From an uncultured Duganella sp. (lineage in GTDB: Bacteria; Pseudomonadota; Gammaproteobacteria; Burkholderiales; Burkholderiaceae), in assembly GCA_946482635.1 (NCBI GenBank), contig CAMLSG010000270.1, positions 1-6,169 of the forward strand: a stretch of 6,169 nucleotides of DNA, read 5' to 3'. The notes under the pieces are model-generated. The model was given only the letters and a program-made list of their open reading frames with translations, did no database searches and was not told the DNA's origin. Shown one piece after another: positions 1 to 6,169 of the stretch. The translations under genes and the position numbers were made by a program. The number at the start of each line of letters is the position of its first letter. Within the stretch, counting starts at the first letter, position 1.

Positions 1-11
1 GGGTCGGACCC
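1..11. repeat. Short palindrome, possible edge of an intergenic repeat
   Basis: The first 11 bases read GGGTCGGACCC, a perfect 5-base inverted repeat around one central base. It lies 14 bases beyond the stop codon of rbgA and is cut by the window edge, so its full extent is unknown. A one-base centre is too short for an RNA hairpin loop, and no T-run follows on the minus strand within the window, so I do not call it a terminator. Short GGGTC/GACCC palindromes are, as far as I recall, frequent between genes in Oxalobacteraceae; membership of such a family is inference. Confidence 0.35.
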
Positions 12-24
12 TGGTTTACCGGTT

Positions 25-972
25 TCAGGTCCCGCGCTTGCCCTTCATGCGCTCGGCTTCCTTCTCGGCGGCCTTGCGCTCAGCCTCTTCCGCCTTGATG
101 CGCTCCGCTTCGGCATGGATCGCCAGCGCTTCGGCGCGGGTAGCCGGCGTTTCCAGCGAAATGCGGCCCAGCGCGCCGCTGCGGTAATCCTGCAGCAGCA
201 TGTGCGAAGCCTTCTCGAAGTCCCAGTCTCCACCCTTCAAGCGATAGCTGCGCAGTTGCGCCACGCGCTCGATCAGCGCCACGCCGTCCATGGCCGACAC
301 GTCGGCCTTGTAGCGCGCCTTCAGCAATTCCGGATAACGCTTCAGCAGTTCTTCCGCCAGCCACACCGCCACTTCTTCCTCGATCAGCGCATTGGCGCCG
401 ATCGCGTGCGATGCCGCCAGCGCCATGCCGTCGGACGGCATCTCGATCTTCGGCCACAGCAGGCCAGGGGTATCGATCAGCACCGTTTCCATATCGAGGT
501 AGATCTTCTGCTGCTGCTTGGTGACGGCCGGCTCGTCTCCCACCTTCGCCACGCGGCGCTTGAGCAGCGCATTCATCAGGGTCGACTTGCCGACGTTGGG
601 AATCCCCATGATCATCATGCGCAGCGGCTTGGTCGGCTCATTGCGGTGCGGCGCCAGCTTGCGCGCCTTGGCAATCACCTTGGCCACGTCGGACGGCTTC
701 TTGGTCGTCATCGCATAGGCAGTGACGGTCTTGTCCTGCTCGAAATGGCGGATCCAGGCTGCGGTGGCATCCGGATCGGCCAGGTCGATCTTGTTCAGGA
801 TCTTCAGGCAAGGGCGCGAGCGGAACTTGCGCAGTTCTTCCACCAGCGGGTTGCAGCTGGCCGCAGGCAGGCGCGCGTCGACCACTTCGATGACGACATC
901 GACGTCGGCCATCTGTTCCGCCGCCTTTTTCTTGGCGGCGTTCATATGCCCGGGGAACCATTGGATAGACAT
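25..972 (-). CDS. rbgA: Ribosome biogenesis GTPase RbgA/YlqF
   Basis: A 315-residue circularly permuted GTPase that helps late assembly of the 50S ribosomal subunit in the cytoplasm. The G motifs come in permuted order: G4 NKID at residues 60-63, then G1 GIPNVGKS at 123-130, the G2 threonine near 151, and G3 DTPG at 167-170. The N-terminal WFPGHM motif (5-10) carries His9, the residue known in Bacillus subtilis RbgA to be needed for GTP hydrolysis. The C-terminal domain ends in the family-type segment around 246-275 (KGGDWDF to LGRISLE). The last 35 residues or so are an Ala/Glu/Lys/Arg-rich tail, probably helical, which makes the protein longer than the roughly 280 residues of the Bacillus enzyme. 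The start is supported by the conserved MSIQWFPGHM N-terminus and by TAAGG 7 bases upstream. It lies 37 bases after the TonB-like gene and is probably the last gene of the leftward operon. The family call is secure; the role is carried over from Gram-positive studies. Confidence 0.95.
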   Translation of the reverse strand: MSIQWFPGHMNAAKKKAAEQMADVDVVIEVVDARLPAASCNPLVEELRKFRSRPCLKILNKIDLADPDATAAWIRHFEQDKTVTAYAMTTKKPSDVAKVIAKARKLAPHRNEPTKPLRMMIMGIPNVGKSTLMNALLKRRVAKVGDEPAVTKQQQKIYLDMETVLIDTPGLLWPKIEMPSDGMALAASHAIGANALIEEEVAVWLAEELLKRYPELLKARYKADVSAMDGVALIERVAQLRSYRLKGGDWDFEKASHMLLQDYRSGALGRISLETPATRAEALAIHAEAERIKAEEAERKAAEKEAERMKGKRGT

Positions 973-979
973 GCTCTTG

Positions 980-984
980 CCTTA
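980..984 (-). promoter_or_regulatory. Shine-Dalgarno site of rbgA
   Basis: On the minus strand the sequence TAAGG lies 7 bases before the ATG of rbgA. The spacing is near optimal and fixes the start. It gives rbgA its own ribosome entry although it sits behind the TonB-like gene. Confidence 0.6.
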
Positions 985-1009
985 CGAATCGAATGAACAA
1001 TCCGCCATT

Positions 1010-1612
1010 TTACCTCAAGACCACCCTGCCGAACGAGGTGTCGGTACGGGCGCCGCTGGCCTTGGGCGAGATGCCGAAACGACAAGTTTGCAGCCAGCTC
1101 ACCGCATCGCGCACCACGGCGGCATCGAAATGCGCCGCTTCCGGCACGATGCGCTGGGCCTTGCCCGCCGGATCGACCAGGAAGCGCAGCTTGATCGAGG
1201 CGCGGCCGTCGGGTCGCTGGTCGAGGTTATCGTAGCGCAGGAAGCGCTGCGAGGGACTGCAACTGCCCGGCACCAGCATCGGCCGCAGCGGCGCCGGGCC
1301 TTCCAGCGTCCAGGCGTATTGCAGCGGATAGACCGTGCCTTCGCGCGCCGCAGCCAGGCCCGGCTTGAAGCGGCAGCGCGCCAGGCCGGCCAGCGCCGCC
1401 TGGTCCAGGAGGCTCCAGCCGCTGCCCTGCTTCACTTCCACATTGCGCACGGCACCGTCGGCGCCGACCTGGAACTGCAGCACGGTAGTGCCTTCGATTT
1501 CATAGCGCACGGCTTCGCGCGGCCATTCGGGCACGGTGCAACTGGCCGGCGTGGCCAGCGACTCATAGGGAAACGCGCTGGCCCCGGCCAGCGCAAGCAG
1601 CAGCGACAGCAT
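1010..1612 (-). CDS. Secreted protein with two TonB C-terminal-like modules
   Basis: A 200-residue protein with a hydrophobic N-terminus (1-13) ending in ASA, which looks like a short signal peptide although it has no basic residue before the hydrophobic stretch. The rest reads as two TonB-C-like repeats. Module 1 (about 25-104) begins with CTVPEWP and has VLQFQVGADGAVRNVEV, SGWSLLDQAAL and CRFKPG. Module 2 (about 116-200) has IKLRFLVDPAGKAQ, FDAAVVRDAV and CRF. Each module has one Cys at its start and one in the CRF motif (C25/C80 and C118/C177), which suggests one disulfide per module in the periplasm. There is no membrane anchor and no Pro-rich spacer, so it is not a classical TonB energy transducer. 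Only one start is possible: the frame has a TGA seven codons before the ATG and no alternative start codon between. The ATG follows the stop of the deacetylase gene by one base (TGAGATG), so translation is probably coupled. The function is unknown. Confidence 0.75.
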   Translation of the reverse strand: MLSLLLALAGASAFPYESLATPASCTVPEWPREAVRYEIEGTTVLQFQVGADGAVRNVEVKQGSGWSLLDQAALAGLARCRFKPGLAAAREGTVYPLQYAWTLEGPAPLRPMLVPGSCSPSQRFLRYDNLDQRPDGRASIKLRFLVDPAGKAQRIVPEAAHFDAAVVRDAVSWLQTCRFGISPKASGARTDTSFGRVVLR

Positions 1613-1613
1613 C

Positions 1614-2540
1614 TCAGATCTCGGCCAGGGCCTTCACATGGGCCACCACGCTGCGGCCCAGCGCCGACAGGTTGTAGCCGCCTTCCAGGCAGCTCACGAT
1701 GCGGCCTTGCGCGTGCTGGCGCGCGACCTCCATCACCTGCTGCGTCATCCATGCATAATCGGCTTCCACCAGCCCCATGCCGCCCAGGTCGTCCTCGCGG
1801 TGGGCGTCGAAGCCGGCCGAGATGAAGATCATCTGCGGCTGGAAGGCGTGCAGCGCCGGCAGCCACTTTTCCTGCACCAGCGCGCGCACCGTATCGCCCC
1901 TGGAGCCGGCCGGCACCGGTACGTTGACGCGGTTGGGCGTCTCCGGCAGCACTTCGCAATACGGATAGAACGGATGCTGGTAGAAGCTCACCATCAGCGC
2001 GCGCGGCTCGTCGAGCAGCGCTTCTTCGGTGCCGTTGCCGTGGTGGACGTCGAAATCGACCACCGCCACGCGCTGCAGGCCGCGCACGTCCAGCGCATGC
2101 TTGACGGCGATGGCCACGTTATTGAACAGGCAGAAGCCCATCGGCTCGGTCGGACGCGCATGGTGGCCCGGCGGGCGCACGGCGCAAAAGGCATTGTCGA
2201 TCTCGCCGTCGATCACGGCATCGGTGGCAGCGATTGCGGCGCCGGCCGCGCGCCGCGCCGCCGTCCAGCTATGCGTGTTGAGCGAAGTGTCGCCGTCGAT
2301 CGGGTAATAGTCGCCGGCGGATGGCAGGTGGTCGCGCACTATGGCAATGGCATTGGCCGTATGGTTGCGCGCAATCGACGCTTCATCGGCCAGCGGCGCG
2401 TCGCGGTGCTCCAGCAGGTCGTCGATGTGGGCATTGATCAACTGGTCGGCAATGGCTTGCAGGCGCGCCGGGCATTCGGGATGCCAGTCGCCCATTTCGT
2501 GGCGCTGGCAGTCGGGATGGCTGTAAATTGCTGTGCTCAT
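1614..2540 (-). CDS. Histone deacetylase family zinc amidohydrolase
   Basis: A 308-residue arginase/deacetylase-fold enzyme predicted to remove acetyl or related acyl groups from an amine; the substrate (acetyl-lysine in proteins, an acetylpolyamine, or another amide) cannot be told from sequence. The fold markers are in order: HPECPARL (20-27), RPPGHH (122-127) with the catalytic His pair H126/H127, DFDVHHGNGT (162-171), SAGFDAH (241-247) and LEGGYN (285-290). By alignment with HDAC8, the zinc ligands are D164, H166 and D245, and Y289 is the catalytic tyrosine, so the enzyme should be active. No signal peptide is seen; it is cytoplasmic. The frame stays open upstream to 2813, but that stretch overlaps the divergent moxR gene and looks like noncoding sequence. 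The ATG at 2540 gives the family-like N-terminus MSTAIYSHPDC. The Shine-Dalgarno is weak (GAGAA about 9 bases before). It is the first gene of the leftward cluster and ends one base before the TonB-like gene. Confidence 0.93.
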   Translation of the reverse strand: MSTAIYSHPDCQRHEMGDWHPECPARLQAIADQLINAHIDDLLEHRDAPLADEASIARNHTANAIAIVRDHLPSAGDYYPIDGDTSLNTHSWTAARRAAGAAIAATDAVIDGEIDNAFCAVRPPGHHARPTEPMGFCLFNNVAIAVKHALDVRGLQRVAVVDFDVHHGNGTEEALLDEPRALMVSFYQHPFYPYCEVLPETPNRVNVPVPAGSRGDTVRALVQEKWLPALHAFQPQMIFISAGFDAHREDDLGGMGLVEADYAWMTQQVMEVARQHAQGRIVSCLEGGYNLSALGRSVVAHVKALAEI

Positions 2541-2562
2541 GAATCGCGTTCTCGCATAGAAT
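2534..2562 (+). promoter_or_regulatory. Weak candidate promoter for moxR operon
   Basis: TAGAAT at 2557-2562 matches five of six bases of the sigma-70 -10 consensus on the plus strand. The best-placed -35 (2534-2539, TGCTCA, 17-base spacer) is poor. Its -10 overlaps the dyad at 2552-2566, which would suit control by a repressor. A start near 2569 would give a leader of about 45 bases. This is a pattern match only. Confidence 0.22.
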
Positions 2563-2566
2563 GCGA
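2552..2566. promoter_or_regulatory. Inverted repeat in the divergent intergenic region
   Basis: TCGCAT and ATGCGA form a perfect 6-base inverted repeat with a 3-base AGA spacer. It lies between the two divergent genes, 12 bases upstream of the deacetylase start, and overlaps the candidate plus-strand -10. It could be an operator, or a small hairpin in the deacetylase leader. No regulator gene lies next to it in this window, so no protein can be named. Confidence 0.35.
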
Positions 2567-2568
2567 CT

Positions 2569-2597
2569 AATCTACCACGCGGCGGCAGGTCCACCAA
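2569..2597 (-). promoter_or_regulatory. Candidate promoter for the deacetylase operon
   Basis: On the minus strand TTGGTG (2597-2592) and TAGATT (2574-2569) are separated by exactly 17 bases. They match the sigma-70 -35 and -10 consensus at three and four of six positions. A start near 2562 would leave a leader of about 22 bases before the ATG at 2540. The spacing is good but the hexamers are only fair. Confidence 0.3.
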
Positions 2598-2612
2598 AAC
2601 ACGTACCAAAAC
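2593..2612 (+). repeat. Pair of 8-base direct repeats before moxR
   Basis: ACCAAAAC occurs at 2593-2600 and again at 2605-2612, a 12-base period, with ACGT between the copies. The second copy ends two bases before the moxR ATG and occupies the place where a Shine-Dalgarno would be expected. It may be a protein-binding site, an unstructured A-rich ribosome landing site, or chance. Confidence 0.4.
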
Positions 2613-2613
2613 C

Positions 2614-3534
<921 letters not shown>

Positions 3535-3537
3535 GCC

Positions 3538-4518
3538 ATGCTTGCTCCAGCGAGGAGAATGCTTGACCGCTGGCTGTTCCAGCTGAAGGAAATGGAGCCG
3601 GGCGAAGTGCAGCTGGTGATGCGCCGCGTCTTCATCCTGCCAACCAGGCCGGGCATGGCCTTTGTCGGCCTGCTGCTGATCATGCTGATCGGGTCCGTCA
3701 ACTACAACCTTGGCCTGGGCTTCGTACTGACCTTCTTCACCGGGTCCTGCGCCATTGTCGACATGTATATGACGGCCAGGAACCTGGCCTTCCTGCACCT
3801 GGCGCCGGGCCGCGCCCAGCCGGTGTTTGCCGGCGACGAGGCCCAGTTCGAACTCCATGTGCGGAACGCCACGCCGCGCGCGCGCTACGCGATCTGGCTC
3901 GGCTTCCAGGACGAGGGCGAGCCGCGCCAGTCGATCGACGTCGCCGCCAAAGGCAGTGCCGCAGTGGTGCTGTCGCGCCCCACCACGCAGCGCGGCTGGC
4001 TGGCAGCGCCGCGCGTGCGCCTGTTCACCCGCTTTCCGCTCGGCCTGTTCGGCGCCTGGTCGTACTGGCAGCCGGACCTGAAAGTGCTGGCTTACCCGCA
4101 GCCGGAAGTGGCGCCGCCGCCGCTGCCCACCACCGGCGCCGCGCGCGAAGACGGCTACGGCACCGTGGGCCTGGATAACTTCTCGGGTATCCGCAACTAC
4201 CAGCCGGGCGACCCGATGCGCCACCTGGCCTGGCGCCAGATCGCACGCCTGCACCCGGCCGATGGCGGCAACCTGGTCAGCAAGCACTTTGAAGGCGGCG
4301 CCGTGTCCGACCTGCTGCTGGACCTGACCGCGCTGCCGCCGCTACTGGATATTGAAGTGCGCCTGTCGCGGCTGACGGCCTGGGTGCTGGAGGCGGAGCG
4401 GCGCGCCTTGCCATACGCCCTCCATATCGGCCATCGCGAGATTGCCCAGGGACTGGGCGAAGCGCATTGCGCCGAATGCCTGCGCGCGCTGGCGCTGCAT
4501 GGCAAGGAGGGTGCATGA
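3538..4518 (+). CDS. DUF58 domain membrane protein
   Basis: A 326-residue protein with two adjacent hydrophobic helices (about 39-56 and 58-77), a beta-rich middle region, and the DUF58 signature NYQPGDPMRHLAWRQIAR at 220-237. DUF58 proteins are the regular partners of MoxR ATPases; the biochemical role is unknown. The C-terminal part resembles a degenerate von Willebrand A fold: LLLDLTAL at 259-266 stands where a DxSxS metal site would be, but the serines are missing. The stop codon overlaps the tgpA start by the ATGA arrangement. The start is uncertain. The ATG at 3538, 3 bases after the moxR stop, has no good Shine-Dalgarno and may rely on coupling. An in-frame ATG at 3559 has AGGAG just before it, but only one base away, closer than normal. 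The choice changes seven residues. Confidence 0.9.
   Translation: MLAPARRMLDRWLFQLKEMEPGEVQLVMRRVFILPTRPGMAFVGLLLIMLIGSVNYNLGLGFVLTFFTGSCAIVDMYMTARNLAFLHLAPGRAQPVFAGDEAQFELHVRNATPRARYAIWLGFQDEGEPRQSIDVAAKGSAAVVLSRPTTQRGWLAAPRVRLFTRFPLGLFGAWSYWQPDLKVLAYPQPEVAPPPLPTTGAAREDGYGTVGLDNFSGIRNYQPGDPMRHLAWRQIARLHPADGGNLVSKHFEGGAVSDLLLDLTALPPLLDIEVRLSRLTAWVLEAERRALPYALHIGHREIAQGLGEAHCAECLRALALHGKEGA
3553..3557 (+). promoter_or_regulatory. Misplaced Shine-Dalgarno-like AGGAG in DUF58 gene start
   Basis: AGGAG lies inside the annotated 5' end of the DUF58 gene, one base before an in-frame ATG at 3559. Spacing is too short for efficient use, and no other in-frame start codon lies 5 to 9 bases downstream. 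It leaves the DUF58 start unresolved between 3538 and 3559. Confidence 0.3.
4504..4510 (+). promoter_or_regulatory. Strong Shine-Dalgarno of tgpA
   Basis: AAGGAGG lies inside the last codons of the DUF58 gene, four bases before the ATG at 4515. It is the strongest ribosome binding site in the window and fixes the tgpA start, which overlaps the DUF58 stop codon. Confidence 0.8.
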
Positions 4519-6169
4519 TCGGCCGCCTCGCCGGCATCGGCCGCCGCATGACGCGCGACAAGGCCGATACCCTGCTGTTGCTGCTGGCAGCCGTGATGGT
4601 GCTGGCGCCCCACTTCGGCCACCTGCCGCTGTGGACCTCGGCCATGGTCTGCCTGACGCTGTTCTGGCGCGGCGCCATCACTTTGCGCGGCAGCCGCCTG
4701 CCGCCCATGTGGCTGCTGCTGCCGGTATCGCTGCTGGCCATGGGCGGCGTCTACCTGACTTTCCGCACCCTGCTGGGACGCGAGCCGGGCGTGACGATGC
4801 TGACCCTGCTGCTCACCTTCAAGCTGCTGGAAATGCATGCGCGGCGCGACCTGTTCGTGGTGATCTTCCTCAGCTTCTTCCTGCTGCTGACGAACTTCTT
4901 CTACTCGCAATCGATCTTCACCGCGCTGGTGATGGTGGCCACCATTATCGTGCTGCTGTCGGCGCAGATCACCTTCCAGTTCACCGGCGCGGTACCGCCG
5001 CTGGCCGCCCGGCTGAAGCTGGCCGCGCGCATCTTCCTGGTTGCCGCACCGCTGGGCGTACTGTTGTTCGTCGGTTTCCCGCGCATCCAGGGGCCGCTCT
5101 GGGGCTTGCCGGGCGATGCCGGCGCCGGCAAGAGCGGCATGTCCGACACCATGTCGCCCGGCTCCATGACCAGCCTCGCATTGTCGGAGGAAGTGGCGTT
5201 CCGGGTCCGCTTCGACGGCGCAGCGCCGCCGCAGGAACACCTCTATTGGCGCGGCCCGGTGCTGAGCACCTACGATGGCCGCACCTGGACCCGCATTGGC
5301 CAGCCGCTGTATCCCTTGGCGCAGCGGCGCCTGACGCGGCAACTGGCCTGGACCGGCCCGTCCTATCCTTACGAAGTGACGCTGGAACCGGGCCGCCGCC
5401 AGTTCCTGTTCATGCTCGAACTAAGCGAGCCTGCCGCCAATGTCGATGGCGCCAGCGCCGCCTACACCGATGAACTGGAACAACTGGTGCGGGCCGGCAG
5501 CGACAAGCGCCTGCGCTACAGTTCCATCGCACACCCGAGTTACCTCGCGCAGCCAGGACTGGAACCGCAAGCGCTGGAACGCTGGCTGCAGCTGCCGCCG
5601 GGCTACAACCCGCGCACGCTGCGCTATGCCGCGCAGATCCAGGCCCTGCGCGCCGAGCGCGGTGACGATGCCGCCATCGCCGCCGTGCTGGACATGTTCC
5701 GCAAAGGCTTCGAATACACGCTGGAGCCCGGCAAGCTTGGCCGCAACGAAATTGACGAATTCCTGTTCGATACGCGCAAGGGATTCTGCGAGCACTATTC
5801 CGGTTCGTTCGTCTACGTGATGCGCGCGGCCGGCTTGCCGGCGCGCGTGGTGAATGGCTACCAGGGCGGTGAACTGAACCCGGTCGACGGCTTTTACACG
5901 GTACGCCAATCCGACGCCCATGCCTGGACCGAAGTCTGGCTCGGCCCCCAGCGCGGCTGGAAGCGGGTCGACCCGACCGCTGCCGTGGCACCGGAGCGCA
6001 TCCGCACCAGCCTGGCGCAAACCTTGCCCCAGGCAGCACCTTTCGGTTTGCAAGGCTTGTCCAACCTGGCACGCAACCAGACTTCCTGGCTGGCGCAGAT
6101 ACGTTTTGGCTTCGGCGCGATGAATAATGCTTGGAATCAATGGATCCTCGATTACAATCCAAACAGGCA
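4515..6169 (+). CDS. tgpA: TgpA-type membrane transglutaminase, partial (C-terminus missing)
   Basis: An open frame of 551 codons that runs off the window end; relatives are about 650-700 residues, so roughly the last 100-150 are missing, including the expected final membrane helix and C-terminal cytoplasmic region. The N-terminal part (about 17-188) holds six or seven hydrophobic helices of the DUF3488 type. It is followed by the family signature FPRIQGPLWGLPGD (188-201) with SPGSMTSLALSEEVAFRV (214-231) and LYWRGPVLSTYDGRTW (243-258). The transglutaminase core has a full catalytic triad: C425 in KGFCEHYSGSF, H469 in SDAHAWTEVW and D486 in WKRVDPTAAV. The core is expected in the periplasm. 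The Pseudomonas aeruginosa member TgpA is reported to matter for viability; its natural substrate is not known. The start has an excellent Shine-Dalgarno and a 4-base overlap with the DUF58 gene, so the three genes form one operon. The family call is firm; whether the activity is cross-linking, hydrolysis or proteolysis cannot be read from sequence. Confidence 0.93.
   Translation, partial: MIGRLAGIGRRMTRDKADTLLLLLAAVMVLAPHFGHLPLWTSAMVCLTLFWRGAITLRGSRLPPMWLLLPVSLLAMGGVYLTFRTLLGREPGVTMLTLLLTFKLLEMHARRDLFVVIFLSFFLLLTNFFYSQSIFTALVMVATIIVLLSAQITFQFTGAVPPLAARLKLAARIFLVAAPLGVLLFVGFPRIQGPLWGLPGDAGAGKSGMSDTMSPGSMTSLALSEEVAFRVRFDGAAPPQEHLYWRGPVLSTYDGRTWTRIGQPLYPLAQRRLTRQLAWTGPSYPYEVTLEPGRRQFLFMLELSEPAANVDGASAAYTDELEQLVRAGSDKRLRYSSIAHPSYLAQPGLEPQALERWLQLPPGYNPRTLRYAAQIQALRAERGDDAAIAAVLDMFRKGFEYTLEPGKLGRNEIDEFLFDTRKGFCEHYSGSFVYVMRAAGLPARVVNGYQGGELNPVDGFYTVRQSDAHAWTEVWLGPQRGWKRVDPTAAVAPERIRTSLAQTLPQAAPFGLQGLSNLARNQTSWLAQIRFGFGAMNNAWNQWILDYNPNR

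Noticed and set aside
1..11. Terminator for the leftward operon
   Set aside because: The palindrome has a one-base centre, which cannot form a stable RNA hairpin, and no U-run follows within the window.
722..1825. Plus-strand open frame (367 codons) opposite rbgA, the TonB-like gene and the deacetylase
   Set aside because: It runs across three real minus-strand genes and their boundaries, with no recognisable domain; a GC-rich shadow.
1614..2540. Deacetylase as part of a defence or secondary-metabolite system
   Set aside because: Its neighbours are housekeeping or envelope genes, and there are no nuclease, toxin, transposase or biosynthetic genes nearby.
1638..2570. Plus-strand open frame (310 codons) opposite the deacetylase
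   Set aside because: Antisense to an enzyme with all catalytic motifs intact; His/Arg/Val-rich product without domains.
5112..5135. Walker A-like string GDAGAGKS at residues 200-207 of TgpA
   Set aside because: It fits the P-loop pattern by chance. It lies in the loop after the last N-terminal helix, inside the TgpA signature, with no Walker B or nucleotide-binding fold around it.
4197..5342. Long minus-strand open frame (381 codons) opposite tgpA
   Set aside because: Low-complexity Gln/His/Arg-rich product with no family motif, fully antisense to the tgpA membrane domain; a composition shadow.

Overview
This is an ordinary-looking, GC-rich chromosomal segment with two divergent gene clusters that share a 73-base intergenic region (2541-2613). 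I see no tRNA or rRNA gene, CRISPR array, insertion sequence, phage gene or frameshifted gene. The gene content suggests a betaproteobacterium of the Burkholderiales, most likely Oxalobacteraceae (Massilia/Duganella/Janthinobacterium type). The reasons are the GC-rich codon use, an RbgA/YlqF GTPase in a proteobacterial setting, a Cys-paired TonB-type secreted protein, and a MoxR-DUF58-TgpA operon. The taxonomic call is inference; no marker gene is present.

Leftward cluster (minus strand, transcribed from about 2560 down to 25): a zinc-dependent histone-deacetylase-family amidohydrolase (2540-1614), then a small secreted protein with two TonB C-terminal-like modules (1612-1010), then the circularly permuted ribosome-assembly GTPase RbgA/YlqF (972-25). 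The deacetylase stop and the TonB-like start are one base apart, so these two are probably translationally coupled. rbgA follows after 37 bases with its own Shine-Dalgarno sequence. The three jobs (cytoplasmic deacetylation, a periplasmic or envelope protein, 50S assembly) have no obvious shared pathway.

Rightward cluster (plus strand, from 2614 past the window end): a MoxR-family AAA+ ATPase, a two-helix membrane protein with a DUF58 domain, and a TgpA-type membrane transglutaminase (DUF3488 plus transglutaminase core, with an intact Cys-His-Asp triad) that is cut by the window edge. Spacing is 3 bases, then a 4-base ATGA overlap, so this is a tight operon. In this known module the MoxR ATPase is thought to act as a chaperone-like remodeller together with the DUF58 protein. 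TgpA has its catalytic domain on the periplasmic side, and its physiological substrate is not known.

The intergenic region holds the most notable non-coding structure: a perfect 6-base inverted repeat with a 3-base spacer, a pair of 8-base direct repeats directly before the moxR start, and weak promoter-like elements on both strands. The first 11 bases of the window form a palindrome that may be the edge of a dispersed intergenic repeat. I found no convincing evidence of a previously undescribed system; the findings are modest.
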